From Schaalia turicensis ACS-279-V-Col4 (GTDB lineage Bacteria; Actinomycetota; Actinomycetes; Actinomycetales; Actinomycetaceae): a DNA stretch of 64,000 nucleotides. The DNA is taken from the NCBI RefSeq assembly GCF_000296505.1, contig NZ_JH815208.1:745163-809162 (forward strand), written 5' to 3'. The position numbers and the translations under genes are program-made. Below are positions 24,271 through 34,800 of this stretch, in pieces (within the stretch, counting starts at the first letter, position 1; every line of letters starts with the position of its first letter). The notes under the pieces are model-generated. The model did no database searches. It saw nothing but the letters and a program-made list of their open reading frames with translations, and had not been told where the DNA came from.

Positions 24271-24337
24271 GGGTGTTCTCTCCTTGAAGGTGGGGGCCAC
24301 GGACCTCGTCGTCCACGGCCGGACGGGGATGAAGGTG

Positions 24338-25777
24338 CTACTTCTCGAGCTTCTCGACGACATCCGCGAGGGATTCGTCGGTGCCGACGTTGCCCGCGAA
24401 GACGATGTAGGGGACGCCCGCGGCGATCCCGTCGACGGAGGACCAGAGGGAGACGATGCCGGGGAGCATCGGTCCGATGACTCGGGCGCGCCGGATCTCG
24501 AGGCCCTTCGAGGCGACGTCGGAGGAGGTGATCCCGCCCTTCGCGACGACGAATCGGGGAGTGACCCGCTCGACGACGCCGTGGACGACGGCGACGATCG
24601 CCGCGGAGATCGAGCGCGCCTGGGCGAGGGCGGTGTTCGCATCGAATCCGGAGAGCATCGCGCGCGAGGTGCGCAGGATGATCGTGTTCGTCTCGAGAGC
24701 GTCGGTGGCCTTCTCCACGAGCTCGCGGATGTGCTCCTCCGCGCGGTCGCCGGTGATGATCCGCGCCGAATCGAGGACGAGCACCTCGGCCTTGGACCTC
24801 GCGGTGAGCCGGTCGAGCTGGCGGGCGGTGACGCCGACGTGCGAGCCGACGACGACGAGGCCACCGGCGCTCGGGATCCTACCGGAGCGCGACTGCGCGA
24901 TCTCCTCGGAGGTGAGCGGCTCGTGGGCGATCTGCCCGATGCGCTCGCGGACGAAGGGCGGGCCGACGCGGTAGACGAAGCGCGAGCCGGCCTCCTCGGC
25001 GCGGATGAGGGCGAGGGCGAGGGCTCGCAGGTCCGAGGCCTCGACGACGTCGACCGCGATGGGCTGCGAATCCCGGGCGCTCCTCAGGATCTCGACCGTC
25101 CGATCGAGGTCGGTGCGCAGGGTCTCGATGTCGATGAGGAGGACCCGCCCGGCCGGGGTGCGGCCGCCTGTCTTCTCCTCCACCCAGTCCGCGATCATCG
25201 AATGGGCGTACCCGAAGGTGTTGTCCTTCGCGAACTCGGACTCGGCGGCGGGGACGTAGCCCGCTTCGGCGGATCCGGCGTAGTGGATCCCGCGCAGGGT
25301 GATCCTCCCGGCCTCGGGGAAGGCGGGGACGAGGACGACCCCGTCGACTCCGCGTTCGCCGTTCTCCTCGAGGGCGGCGGCGATCGTGTCGGGCTCGAGG
25401 GGGAAGTGGCCGCGGAGCGTCGAGTCGGAGCGGGAGACGAAATCGACCTCGATGCCGAGGCGTTTCGCCGAGGCGAGGGCGGAGGCGACGACCTCGCGAT
25501 TGACGCGCTCCGCGTCGGCGGGGGCGAGGGAGCGCGAGTTCGTCATCACGTAGACGGCGGGGGAGCCCGTCGCGAGGGCCCAGTCGAAGTCAGCCTCCTC
25601 CCATGCGGTGAGGACGGGCAGATCTGCGACGGACTGGGTGCCCGTCGGGTCGTCGTCGAGGACGATGAGGACGGGGCGCCGGGCGGCGGAGGCGCGGGCG
25701 GCGTCGACGTCGGCGGGGGAGACGGGGGCTTGCGGGGGGAGCCCTGCGACGAGTTCGTCGCGGCTGATGAGCGGCAT
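24338..25777 (-). CDS. Four-carbon acid-sugar kinase (DUF1537, OtnK/DtnK-like)
   Basis: 479 residues with both domains of the family. The N-terminal substrate domain has LIVLDDDPTGTQSVADL, then SRSDSTLRGHFPLE and VPAFPEAGRITLRGIHY. The C-terminal nucleotide domain has FVVAKGGITSSDVASKGL, then GPMLPGIVSLW and VPYIVFAGNVG. Members phosphorylate C4 of 2-oxo-tetronates made by LtnD-type dehydrogenases. The usual next enzyme (a class II aldolase-type decarboxylase or PdxA2) and the isomerase OtnI are not in the cluster, so the pathway must be completed elsewhere. ATG 25777 is preceded by GAAGGAGTG. It is the first gene downstream of the GntR operator region. Confidence 0.9.
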   Translation of the reverse strand: MPLISRDELVAGLPPQAPVSPADVDAARASAARRPVLIVLDDDPTGTQSVADLPVLTAWEEADFDWALATGSPAVYVMTNSRSLAPADAERVNREVVASALASAKRLGIEVDFVSRSDSTLRGHFPLEPDTIAAALEENGERGVDGVVLVPAFPEAGRITLRGIHYAGSAEAGYVPAAESEFAKDNTFGYAHSMIADWVEEKTGGRTPAGRVLLIDIETLRTDLDRTVEILRSARDSQPIAVDVVEASDLRALALALIRAEEAGSRFVYRVGPPFVRERIGQIAHEPLTSEEIAQSRSGRIPSAGGLVVVGSHVGVTARQLDRLTARSKAEVLVLDSARIITGDRAEEHIRELVEKATDALETNTIILRTSRAMLSGFDANTALAQARSISAAIVAVVHGVVERVTPRFVVAKGGITSSDVASKGLEIRRARVIGPMLPGIVSLWSSVDGIAAGVPYIVFAGNVGTDESLADVVEKLEK

Positions 25778-25826
25778 GACACTCCTTCGGGATTCGGGCC
25801 CTCTCATCCGAGCACCATTGCTCAGA

Positions 25827-25888
25827 CCTCTGAGGACTGGTGTCACTATACGCCACGCATCGGCGTGCGCGCAAGTAATCCTCTGAGG
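25827..25888. promoter_or_regulatory. Two CCTCTGAGG operators flanking the kinase promoter
   Basis: Identical palindromic CCTCTGAGG(ACT) sites lie at 25827-25835 and 25880-25888, 53 bp apart (about five helical turns). The second is embedded in a wider dyad, GCAAGT...ACTTGC. They lie between the GntR gene and the operon it should control. Confidence 0.6.
25845..25874 (-). promoter_or_regulatory. Promoter of the kinase-dehydrogenase-lactonase-hydrolase operon
   Basis: On the minus strand, TTGCGC (25869-25874) and TATAGT (25845-25850) are 18 bp apart. The -10 ends 68 bases before the kinase start. One CCTCTGAGG site lies just upstream of -35 and the other just downstream of -10. Confidence 0.55.
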
Positions 25889-25905
25889 ACTTGCGGATTC
25901 CGTTC

Positions 25906-26601
25906 CTACTCGGCCGTGTTCGCGAGAAGATCGAGCCGCGTCTGCGTCATGTGCGAGCGCATCGCGTCCTTCGCCGCCTCCTCGTCCTTCGAACGGATCG
26001 CGTCGAGGATCGCCCGGTGGTGGGCTTGGGCCCGCCTGCGCACTTCGGGCTGCGAGGCTGTGACGAAGCGGGACTCGTGAAGTGCCTGGGCGAGGGGGGC
26101 GAGCACGACCGGCATGAAGGGATTCGCGCTCGCCAGGAGGATGCGCCTGTGGAAATCGAGGTCCGCATCGACGTTCGCCTCGACGTCCCCGGCCACCGCG
26201 GCCTCGTCGATGCGCTCGAGCAGGGACTCGAGGGCCTCGAGGTCCTCTTCTGCGCGGTTGCGCGCGGCGAGACCTGCGGCTCCGACCTCGATCATCCGTC
26301 GCAGTTCGACGAGTCGGAGTCCGGCGTCGCGCGGCGAGGACTCGCGCATCGTCAGCGCGATGACCGTCGACAGATCGGTCCACCGGGTCCGCGGTGCGAG
26401 GAAAGTGCCGCGTCCCTGCTGCACCTCGAGGACCCCCCGATCCTTGAGGACCTTCACGGCCTCGCGGACGGTGAGGCGGGAGACGTCGAGCTCCTTCGCC
26501 AGGTCGACCTCGCCGGGCAGGGCGTCGCCCTCGCGGTACGCGCCCTCGACGATCCTGTCGATCACGGTGTCGACGACCTGTTCGACCAAGCCTTTGCGCA
26601 T
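25906..26601 (-). CDS. GntR-family regulator, FadR/FCD type
   Basis: 231 residues from ATG 26601, chosen because GAAGGAGGGG lies 4-5 bases upstream; an in-frame ATG 18 bases earlier is less well supported. The N-terminal winged helix has GDALPGEVDLAKELDVSRLT and VREAVKVLKDRGVLEVQQGR. The C-terminal FCD domain (about 85-225) has the metal/acid-binding Asp and His positions (DLDFHRRILLASANP, HHRAILDAI). FCD regulators respond to organic acids. It precedes, on the same strand, the C4 acid-sugar cluster and probably represses it through the two CCTCTGAGG sites. Confidence 0.9.
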   Translation of the reverse strand: MRKGLVEQVVDTVIDRIVEGAYREGDALPGEVDLAKELDVSRLTVREAVKVLKDRGVLEVQQGRGTFLAPRTRWTDLSTVIALTMRESSPRDAGLRLVELRRMIEVGAAGLAARNRAEEDLEALESLLERIDEAAVAGDVEANVDADLDFHRRILLASANPFMPVVLAPLAQALHESRFVTASQPEVRRRAQAHHRAILDAIRSKDEEAAKDAMRSHMTQTRLDLLANTAE

Positions 26602-26632
26602 GTCCCCTCCTTCGCTCATTGGGATTCTCCCA

Positions 26633-26668
26633 TAGATGAGGAGGGGCCTCTAGATGAGGAGGGGCCTC
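26633..26668. repeat. Two exact tandem copies of an 18-bp unit
   Basis: TAGATGAGGAGGGGCCTC occurs at 26633-26650 and 26651-26668, just upstream of the GntR start. GGGGCCTC contains the CCTC half-site seen in the downstream operators, so a link to GntR binding is possible. Confidence 0.75.
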
Positions 26669-26865
26669 TGAGCCTTCTGGGGCGAACGTCCGCCCCGCCC
26701 TCGCCGATCGCCCGACGAATTGAGGTGTCAGGGCGAGCTGGCACTCTTACCCGCCTTGAAAGGTTGTAAGACAGTGTTTTAATGGTGTTAAAATAATTAA
26801 TAGTCAGAAATACCAATATTTGCCTTTAAAAATAAATTATGGCATCAGAGACGGAAAGTCCCCCC

Positions 26866-29800
26866 ATGAAAGTTTCGTTCAAGCAAACCCTGTCTCTACT
26901 ACTGGCGGTGGCATTGATACTTCCGGCGGCAGTGATATTTTCCCGGCTGCTGACAGCTGACGCTGCGGAAACCAGCAAATACCAAAATTCCATGGAACTG
27001 GAACCGGTGAAGCTTCCTGCTGACACAACGACGGAAAAGTTCGTCAAGAATCCGGAGCAGCCAGATATCTACACCCTCCGTAGCGATTATCGGGTTGAGA
27101 GAGATGGAGACTATGCCATCAACTACCAGCCCTATGTGGCGACCGTAGGGGCAGGTGCTACTCAAGGCGAAAAAGACAAGGTAAATAAGACTATTAACCT
27201 CCCGGATTTCCTGGGTTACGATAAGCCTCAAGGTAATTTCCCTATCGGCTACGACACGGTGGTTAAAGAAGCTAAAACTGGCGAACAGAGTGGCGATGAT
27301 GAATACGGAAAGACCTATCAGAAAACTCGATCCTTTGACTACCCGGCTGTAAAAAATAGCGTCAAGATTAAGCATGTTTTCCAAGACATCAATGATTTTG
27401 ACAAATATGGTCCAAAACCTGGGGAAACAGAAATAACTGAAACTACTGAGGAAGGTAGCGTCGGTTCCGATCTAGAAGTTAAGCCTTTAGATGAAGCTCA
27501 AATAGCGGGTTTTATTCCAGAGGCTGATTCTATTACGGTGCAGGTTCCCCAAGACACGAAAAATTTTTCAGTGGAATACCGTTACAACCGTAACCACTAT
27601 GACGTCACTTTCGACACCGATGGGGGTGCGGAACTTCCTTCCCGCACTCTGTACTACGGGCAGGTCATCCCCACTCTTGAGAAAAAAGATATTCCCGAAA
27701 AAGTGGGAGCTACCTTCCAAGGTTGGAAGCCTTCGATTGACCTAAAAGATGAATCTGGCGAGAAGACGTTTAAGGCCGGCGAAGTTATTAAAGACGGTGG
27801 CGGTAATGCGATTCAAGATCTAAACGCCGAGCTGATTATTCCGGCTGAAAACGTCAAGTTCACTGCAGTTTGGGAAGATAACGAGAAGGCGGACTATGCA
27901 ATCCAATTTTGGACGGAAAAGGCCGACTACCCCGAGGGGGCTTCTCTTTTAGAAAAGTACGACTTCGTGGGTACCCATGTGTATAAGGATCAGGCCACCG
28001 GTACTCGTCCAGACCTTGAAAATGAGACAGTAAAAGGGGTGGAGTTTCCGGATCTAGATCAGGCGCGGTTAGATAAAATATGGAACAACCAAAGATTTTA
28101 CCGTGGCGCCTTCCTTTACCTTAATAAATTTTATAAATACAATAAAGATTTAACCGATAAAGAAAACGCTGATCCAAATAGCCCAGACGTAGTAAAGGCG
28201 GTTTCTTCCACCGGCAAAACCATTTATAACATCTATTATGATCGCCAGGTGTATGACCTTTACTTTACGAAGTCGAATGCTAAGACGGGTGATCAAGCTG
28301 AGTCGACCTTCTATCCGGAAATTTGGAGACACGGTAAAAAGTTAGGGGAACCAGGTAATCCATACCACTTTAAGGCCCGGTTTAACCAGTTGATGACAGA
28401 GTGGCCAGATGACGCCCAGGAAACCAAGGGGTTTTCCGAGGGTAAGCAAAGTTTTGGCTGGGGACCAAACTACGTTATTCCAAATTGGCAATACCGCGAT
28501 ACTCCTCCCTACCGGCTCTCGGCTGAAGAGTTTCTCGATATGGCAGCCTACGAGAGACTGGGTGGTTACACTAACGAGATTGATGCCGGAAATGGCGTCA
28601 CTTTGGACGTCAACTGGAATGCTAAACCGAGAACTTTCACTACTCTTTCCTTTGGTATCGAACAACGGGGTGGTTCCGGAGAAGAAACTCAGCCAATACC
28701 TCACCACATGGACTTTTGGATGGATGGGTTTGAGTCCGGAGAGACCATCGTTGACTACAATCTCTATCGAACCAAAGCGGATACCGAAAGTTCAGCCTAT
28801 GGTCACCCGTACCCAAAGGTGCAGGGCTTTACCCCTTACGGCCTATCCGAACCCTCCCAGAAGCTTACCGAGGATGAGCTTGCTGCTATGAACGAGGAGC
28901 GGGCAGATACAACTCCCCTTCCTGACGAAACGGTAATAGACCCCTATGGCAACGAAAAAACCAAGGGCGACATGCAGTTTATGCGCACGTTCTTTAACCG
29001 TGCTGATGAATTCGGGGATCCGCGGGAAGAGGAAGGTGACCCGTTTGATAAAAATGGCTATATTCGCTTCCAGTACCACCGGAATAAGTACAAGTTGCGG
29101 TTCAACAATGACCCCGCAAACCTCAAGGACGACAGCGAGTACGACGAGACCAATCAGACAGACGTCTTCTACCAAAAACCCTTAAAGGATTTAGACCTAG
29201 ATAACCCGCAGACCTTAATTGATCTAGAGCTGACGGATCTGGTGGAAAAAGATGACGAGGGAAATGATCGGATTAAGAGACCTGAGGGCCTCGCACCCCA
29301 AATGGTATTTAAGGGTTGGGCGCTAGACCCGGCCGGGCAGAAACTGGTTTGGGAAAACAAGGAAACTATGCCTGTGCACAACCTGGTGCTCTACGCCAAA
29401 TGGGGGGAACCAGACTATAAGTGGAAGGTAACCTTCGATCCCAATGGGGGCAAGCTAGATCCCATTGAGGAGAAGAATGTTACCACCGCACCTAAGACCA
29501 TTAAGGAAGGCGATGTCTCTGACCAAAAAGAAGTCACCTACGCGAAAAAGGGTGAAAACGAAGGGGATAAGCAAGTCTTTACTGTAGTGCAGCGGCAAAA
29601 ACTGGTAGAACCGAATAAACCAACCCGAAAAGGCTATAGCTTCATGGGTTGGGAGGTGCTGCGCTATCAGAAGGATGCCAATACCGGCGAATACACCGAC
29701 AAAGTGGATACTTCTTATCGGGACACCTATAAAGTTCCGGAACTTTACTCCTACGGTAACGACGTAGTCAGTTCCATTTACCTGAAAGCCATTTGGGTAA

Positions 29801-31611
29801 AAAATGATATGCAGGATGTAAAGGTTTTCCACCACTTCTTGGATAACGATCTCGCAATTGATAAGACCGTGACGGATAATCCGGCTACAGAAACTAAAGG
29901 AAACCAGCGCGCCGAAAAATACGTGGCCGCCATTGGTTCTAAGCAAGATGCCAAATGGATTTTGGCTTCCGATGAAGAATTGCGGAACACCAAAGACGAA
30001 GAAACTAAAAAACTCTATGAGGGTTATCAAAAGCTGGCTGGCGAGCATCGGGCAACGAAAGATAACACCTATTTCCAGACGCTTAGGGTAGAACCGAAAC
30101 AGATTCTAGAAGACGGGAAATTAGTTGATAATCCGAAAGCCAAGGACAATGAGTTCCACTTCTTCTATCGCCCCTTCCACACCCGTGATTACAAGGTTAA
30201 CTATGTGGACCAAAGAGCTGAGACAGAGCTGGCGAAAGCCACTACCGATGCGGAAAAGAAAAACATTATAGAGAAGTACCGTATTCTAGACCAGGAAACA
30301 GTGACTAGCCTCTGTCGACATTACGATGCCAGAAACTATAAGCCGATAAACGGCTGGAGGCTAACGTCTGCTCCCCAGCAGCAGCTCTTCTACGATGTAG
30401 ATGAAAAGACTAATGAATTCAAAGGAATCAACGGTACCGGTTCCGATGAGATTACCTTCTACTATCAGGATGTCAGGGTTATTGAGGTGCCCTCAAATAG
30501 TCCTACTCCTCCAGACGGGTACGTCCGGGTAACCTTTAAGGCCAGTGAGGGCGGCTCCTTCGGTGCCGGCACAGATGGGAACCCCATCAAAGAAATTAAT
30601 TACGATGTACTGAAGGGGCTTAAGTCTGATCTGCTTCCAGTTCCCCAAGAATTGGAGAATGGAAAAAAGCCGGACGAGAACAAGCACTATGTCACGCCGG
30701 AAGAAGGCAAGAGCTTTAAAGAGTGGGATAAGGAACCACTTTTATCGCCGGGCACGGAGATAAAAGAAAACCATACCTTTACCGCACAGTTTGATTGGTC
30801 AGATCTGATGACTAAAGGGGTGGCGACTACCGAGTCCTTTAAGGCATCCGATGACACCTGGATCAATAATTTTGTGCCCACTCTGGATGAGCTGAGGGCA
30901 GCTATTCAGCTGCAGAGTAAAGACAAAACCAAGATAACGAAACTGCCTGATGACGCGACGGTAGAGTTCGTAGATGAAAACGGTACCTCCGTAGCCACCC
31001 AGAATGATCTTTACACGCTGGTAAAAGAAGAACCGGATTCAAACGAACTTGTTCGTACCGTGAAACTCAAAGCGAAAGTTAAGTTTGCGGGCCGAGAAAA
31101 GATTGAAGAGATCGAGTTGCCCATAAGGGTTTATAAGAACCGGTACGATGCGCCCCCTACGGGACCCATGCCAGACTTCTTGAAGCAGGCAACCGATCCT
31201 CATGGCGATTTGGCGAAACTCTTGGATGGAAAAACCTATGTAAAGGTGACGGTGGAGCCCTCCAGTCGACTGGACAAGCTGCCTCCTCAGAGCTATTGGG
31301 TTAACCCCAAGGCTTGGGTAGAGATTCCCGAGATTGCAGTCAGCGATAAAGATAAGGCCGCAACCGGGTTGAAGCATTGGTCAGCTGATAAAGCTGCCCA
31401 AAATGAGGGGCAAGCTAAACTGGGAGTTTATGACTTCACGAAACGGCATAAGTTCAGTGAGGACACGGAGATCACCCCGGTATTTGCAGAAAAAGTGGTG
31501 CCCTCCGTACCAGTAACCGGAGCTAATGTGCTGGTTTATCTCTATGCGGCAGCCTTGTTTACTGTAGCTGGCATTGCGCTGGTGATCAGCAGGACCAGGA
31601 GGAAAGCGTAG
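26866..31611 (+). CDS. Large InlB-repeat/MucBP-like cell-wall surface protein
   Basis: 1581 residues from ATG 26866 (GGAAAG upstream); the frame is open to ATG 26839. A signal peptide (KQTLSLLLAVALILPAAVIF) leads into a long secreted region. InlB B-type repeats (Listeria-Bacteroides repeat: YDVTFDTDGGAELPSR...FQGWKP near 240; WKVTFDPNGGKL...GYSFMGWEV near 860; VRVTFKASEGGSF near 1220) alternate with MucBP-like stretches (VKVFHHFLDND; YKVNYVDQ). The C-terminus has a VPVTG sorting-type motif, a hydrophobic helix and RTRRKA. It is probably anchored by sortase and used in adhesion. Codon use and GC content are far lower than in every neighbour, a strong sign of recent transfer. Isolated on the plus strand between two minus-strand operons. 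Confidence 0.88.
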   Translation: MKVSFKQTLSLLLAVALILPAAVIFSRLLTADAAETSKYQNSMELEPVKLPADTTTEKFVKNPEQPDIYTLRSDYRVERDGDYAINYQPYVATVGAGATQGEKDKVNKTINLPDFLGYDKPQGNFPIGYDTVVKEAKTGEQSGDDEYGKTYQKTRSFDYPAVKNSVKIKHVFQDINDFDKYGPKPGETEITETTEEGSVGSDLEVKPLDEAQIAGFIPEADSITVQVPQDTKNFSVEYRYNRNHYDVTFDTDGGAELPSRTLYYGQVIPTLEKKDIPEKVGATFQGWKPSIDLKDESGEKTFKAGEVIKDGGGNAIQDLNAELIIPAENVKFTAVWEDNEKADYAIQFWTEKADYPEGASLLEKYDFVGTHVYKDQATGTRPDLENETVKGVEFPDLDQARLDKIWNNQRFYRGAFLYLNKFYKYNKDLTDKENADPNSPDVVKAVSSTGKTIYNIYYDRQVYDLYFTKSNAKTGDQAESTFYPEIWRHGKKLGEPGNPYHFKARFNQLMTEWPDDAQETKGFSEGKQSFGWGPNYVIPNWQYRDTPPYRLSAEEFLDMAAYERLGGYTNEIDAGNGVTLDVNWNAKPRTFTTLSFGIEQRGGSGEETQPIPHHMDFWMDGFESGETIVDYNLYRTKADTESSAYGHPYPKVQGFTPYGLSEPSQKLTEDELAAMNEERADTTPLPDETVIDPYGNEKTKGDMQFMRTFFNRADEFGDPREEEGDPFDKNGYIRFQYHRNKYKLRFNNDPANLKDDSEYDETNQTDVFYQKPLKDLDLDNPQTLIDLELTDLVEKDDEGNDRIKRPEGLAPQMVFKGWALDPAGQKLVWENKETMPVHNLVLYAKWGEPDYKWKVTFDPNGGKLDPIEEKNVTTAPKTIKEGDVSDQKEVTYAKKGENEGDKQVFTVVQRQKLVEPNKPTRKGYSFMGWEVLRYQKDANTGEYTDKVDTSYRDTYKVPELYSYGNDVVSSIYLKAIWVKNDMQDVKVFHHFLDNDLAIDKTVTDNPATETKGNQRAEKYVAAIGSKQDAKWILASDEELRNTKDEETKKLYEGYQKLAGEHRATKDNTYFQTLRVEPKQILEDGKLVDNPKAKDNEFHFFYRPFHTRDYKVNYVDQRAETELAKATTDAEKKNIIEKYRILDQETVTSLCRHYDARNYKPINGWRLTSAPQQQLFYDVDEKTNEFKGINGTGSDEITFYYQDVRVIEVPSNSPTPPDGYVRVTFKASEGGSFGAGTDGNPIKEINYDVLKGLKSDLLPVPQELENGKKPDENKHYVTPEEGKSFKEWDKEPLLSPGTEIKENHTFTAQFDWSDLMTKGVATTESFKASDDTWINNFVPTLDELRAAIQLQSKDKTKITKLPDDATVEFVDENGTSVATQNDLYTLVKEEPDSNELVRTVKLKAKVKFAGREKIEEIELPIRVYKNRYDAPPTGPMPDFLKQATDPHGDLAKLLDGKTYVKVTVEPSSRLDKLPPQSYWVNPKAWVEIPEIAVSDKDKAATGLKHWSADKAAQNEGQAKLGVYDFTKRHKFSEDTEITPVFAEKVVPSVPVTGANVLVYLYAAALFTVAGIALVISRTRRKA

Positions 31612-31658
31612 CGGGCATAACCCGCGGGGCTGCTGAAGCTTTGGTGGAGGCTTTGCCA

Positions 31659-31735
31659 GCGCCAAAGTCAGCGCCAGTGCCAAAGTCAGACTCAAAGTCG
31701 AAGTTAGCGCCAGCGCCAAGTTCGCCAGCGGCTCG
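31659..31735. repeat. Imperfect short repeats in the gap after the InlB-repeat gene
   Basis: Within the 263-base gap 31612-31874, variants of GCGCCAAAGTCA recur four times (for example GCCAGCGCCAAAGTCA, GCCAGTGCCAAAGTCA). Frames through it on either strand are low-complexity (APKSAPVPKS or DFGAGADFGTG) and I do not call a gene. Confidence 0.5.
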
Positions 31736-31874
31736 TTCGGATGAAGAAGTAGGCGGAGGCGCAAACGAAGAAGTAGACGACGAAGCGGCGGCTCGAACCG
31801 GGAAGGTCCGAGTCGCCGCTTCGGCGCTCACATTTCACTCAGTCACGGGCTGGGTAGTTGATCCGGGAGACGTG

Positions 31875-34800
31875 TCAGCGAACTCTACGTGCGCGGCCGT
31901 TTACGCGCTTGCGCAGGAGAAGCGCCCAGGCGCACGCCCCGACGAGTCCGCTACCGCCGATCCCTACGAGGATCCACTGCCACCAGTTCGAGCCGCTCCC
32001 GTACGAGGCGGAACCGCGCTCAGGGTTGAGCAGGGCGCTCACGGGGGCAGCGGGCTTGGCGAGTGCCCGCGTCGTGGACGCTCCTGACTGTGAGGAGTCC
32101 GCGAAGTCCAGACCCTCGACGCCGCTCGACTGGGATTCGTCGGCGCTGGAAGCGTCCGATGCGTCGGAGTCGGAGCTCGTTGACTCCGCGTCGGCCGCCG
32201 AGTTCGACGACAGTAGTGAGCCGGACACGGTCGACCCACCGGTTACCGGGGTTCCGGTCTGCCCGGCACCCTCGGCGAGGCGCGCGGCGGCCGCGGTCGG
32301 GTTCTCGATCGGCGAGGCCGGGGCGCTCGCACTTGCTGAGGGGGAGCCCGTGGACGGTGATCCGGTTGACGGGGAGGTGCCCGGAGCGGGCGTGGGCTGG
32401 ACGGGCCGCTGCGCACCGTTGTTCGGGTTCGTCCAGTTCCTGTGGGACTCGGCGTTGAGCTTCGCGACGAGTTCGTCGATGGGAAGGGTGTCGCCGGGCT
32501 CCGGGTTCGGTGCGGGCGAGGGATTCGGCTCAGGCGAGGGGTTCGGCTCAGCGCCCCTCTTGATGGTGTCGTCGCCGACGAGGAAGATCGCATGGAGCGT
32601 CTTCTCGATGGTGGAGCCGTCAGCGAGGTGCGCGGTGTAGACAAAGTCGGTCGAGTAGCGCCCGGGCTTCGTGAAGTAGAAGGCCTGGTGGTCGTGTGAT
32701 CCAAAGAGGTAGTGGAGGACCATGTCGGGCTTCGTCGAGTCGAGTCGGGGCGTGAATCCCTCGAAGAGGGAGGAGACGCCGGTGACGAGGCGACCAGGGC
32801 CGGTGAAGTTCCTCATCGCGACCTCGACGCCCTTGCTTGAGAGCTGCGAGTAGTCGACCCGCTGGGTTGAGAAGCCGACCCAGGGGATGCCCTCGAGCTG
32901 GGTCTCGGGCAGACTCCACACACCTTCGGGCGCCGCAGCGGCGAGTTCACTGTAGCCCTTCGCGCCGGCGGGGATCTTCGCGTGCGTCGAGTCGGGGACG
33001 GCGTAGGCGAAGGTTCCGGAGGCGCGGTGGACGGGATGGCGCGGGTCGGCGGTGTCGTCGACGAAGACCTCCGCCTTCCCGTCCCTCAGGGACATCGCCT
33101 GATCCATGTGACCTTCGGTGATGATGTGGATCGCCGAATCGCCGGGATGGGAAGGGGTGGACGGGTTGGCAGGATCAGGTATCGAGGGATTGTCGGGCTG
33201 AACGCCACCGCTCGGTGGCGCATCGGCATCCGGATTCGCAGGGTTTGGAGAGGGTGAGGGCGCCTCGCCGTTGTTCTCCGCGGTGATCGCGCGCAGCGCC
33301 GAGATCGCGGCGTCGCCGACGACGAAGTGAGCGGAGCGGGACTTGTAGGAGAAGTTCCCGTCCTTGTCGCGCGTCTCGATGTTGAAACCGACGGTGTAGA
33401 CGCCTGGCTTCGTGAAGACGTGGGCGAGGGGAACTGCGGCTGCATCGACGGTGAAGCCGCGGTTGGGGTCGCGCGTCGTATCGAGGGTGACGTTCATCGC
33501 CCCGTCGGTGACGGTCCCCGCGATGTAGCGGCCACCCTTGGGGCCGTCGAAGGTGTCGACGGAGTAAACGGCTGGCCCGGAGCGCAGATCGGCGGGCATT
33601 TGGGTGAAGTCGAATCCGAGCGATCCGTGCTCACCGGAGGCAGGCAGGACCCAGCGGTCGCCGTCGGCGGTCGTCTGCTTGAGTGAGTCGGGGATTTCGA
33701 GGATCGGTTCCCCGGGGATCGACTTGCCGTTCGCGTTCACCTCGAGGGTCACCCGCTTGATCGGCACGCCAGCTCGCACATCGTCTTTGAAAGTCCCCTT
33801 GTAGACGTAGTGGGAGGGGTAGGAGGGTGAGGCTGGCGCCTTCGCAGTAGAGCCGAAGAGCGCTTCGATCTGCTTGCGGGCTTCGGCCTGGGTGAAGGGG
33901 GGCTCGGGCTCGGCGGGCGTCTCCTCGGTGGAGAGCTCGCCGGAAGCGATCATCTTCTCCTTCACCTGCTCGGTAGTCGTTCCGATCGGAGTGAGGGAGG
34001 TTGTGGTGCCTTCGGGCAGACCGACCTCAGCATCGGAGCCGACGAGCCACGTGATGGTCGAGGGCAAGGAATTAACGGCTCTCTGGGTCAAGGTGGACGT
34101 GTAGGAGGCAACCATGTCCAGCCGGTAGACGCCCGCTTTCGAGAAGGTCCAGTTCCAGTGGCCGTGGGAGCCAGCCTGGAGGGAGAGCGGCGCGAGCGAG
34201 GGGTCGGAAGAGAGCCCTCGACTCAGGGAGTTCGTGCCGACGGTGCGCCACACCTCGACGGCTCCGGGCCCGGAGGAATTCGCGATCGAGAGCTTCACCT
34301 CGTCAAGAAGGATCCCCTCGGGCTGGGCGACCTCGTGCGCCGTGTCGAAGGCGCCGATGCCAGCCCAGACGGGACGCCAGTTGTCGATCTGCTCCTGGGG
34401 GGCACGCCAGACAATGTCGCCGGGCTTGCCAATGAAGTTGAAGAGGCCACCCGAGGGGACGACCATGCGCGAGACTTCCTGGGAGTCGGAGGTGCGCGCG
34501 TCGGGGGCGAGTCGGACGCAGACGGAGTTTGGGTCCTTGACGACTTTGCGCCCGTCGACAACAGTAACGGTGAAGGTGTCGTCGACACGGGTGACGTAGG
34601 CGGCGTCAACATGCGCGTGGTGGAGGAGCTTGCGGCCAGCGCACACGTGGGGAACGCGACCGTCGGGCCCAGGGGTCGCCTCCGGGTCGGCGCCGGGCGA
34701 GCCCGCAGGAACCGTGAGGTCGGCGGGCACGAGGTCCCCGTAGCCAGCCTCTCCGGGCAGGTGCTCGGGATCGTCGGGCGCTCCGGGGGACGAGGGTGCG

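Noticed and set aside
23723..26080. 785-codon plus-strand frame across the dehydrogenase and kinase genes
   Set aside because: Antisense to well-supported genes; low-complexity Gly/Asp/Arg content caused by high GC3.
31586..31831. 81-codon minus frame after the large anchored protein
   Set aside because: Low-complexity peptide from short DNA repeats with no ribosome site; treated as repeat region.
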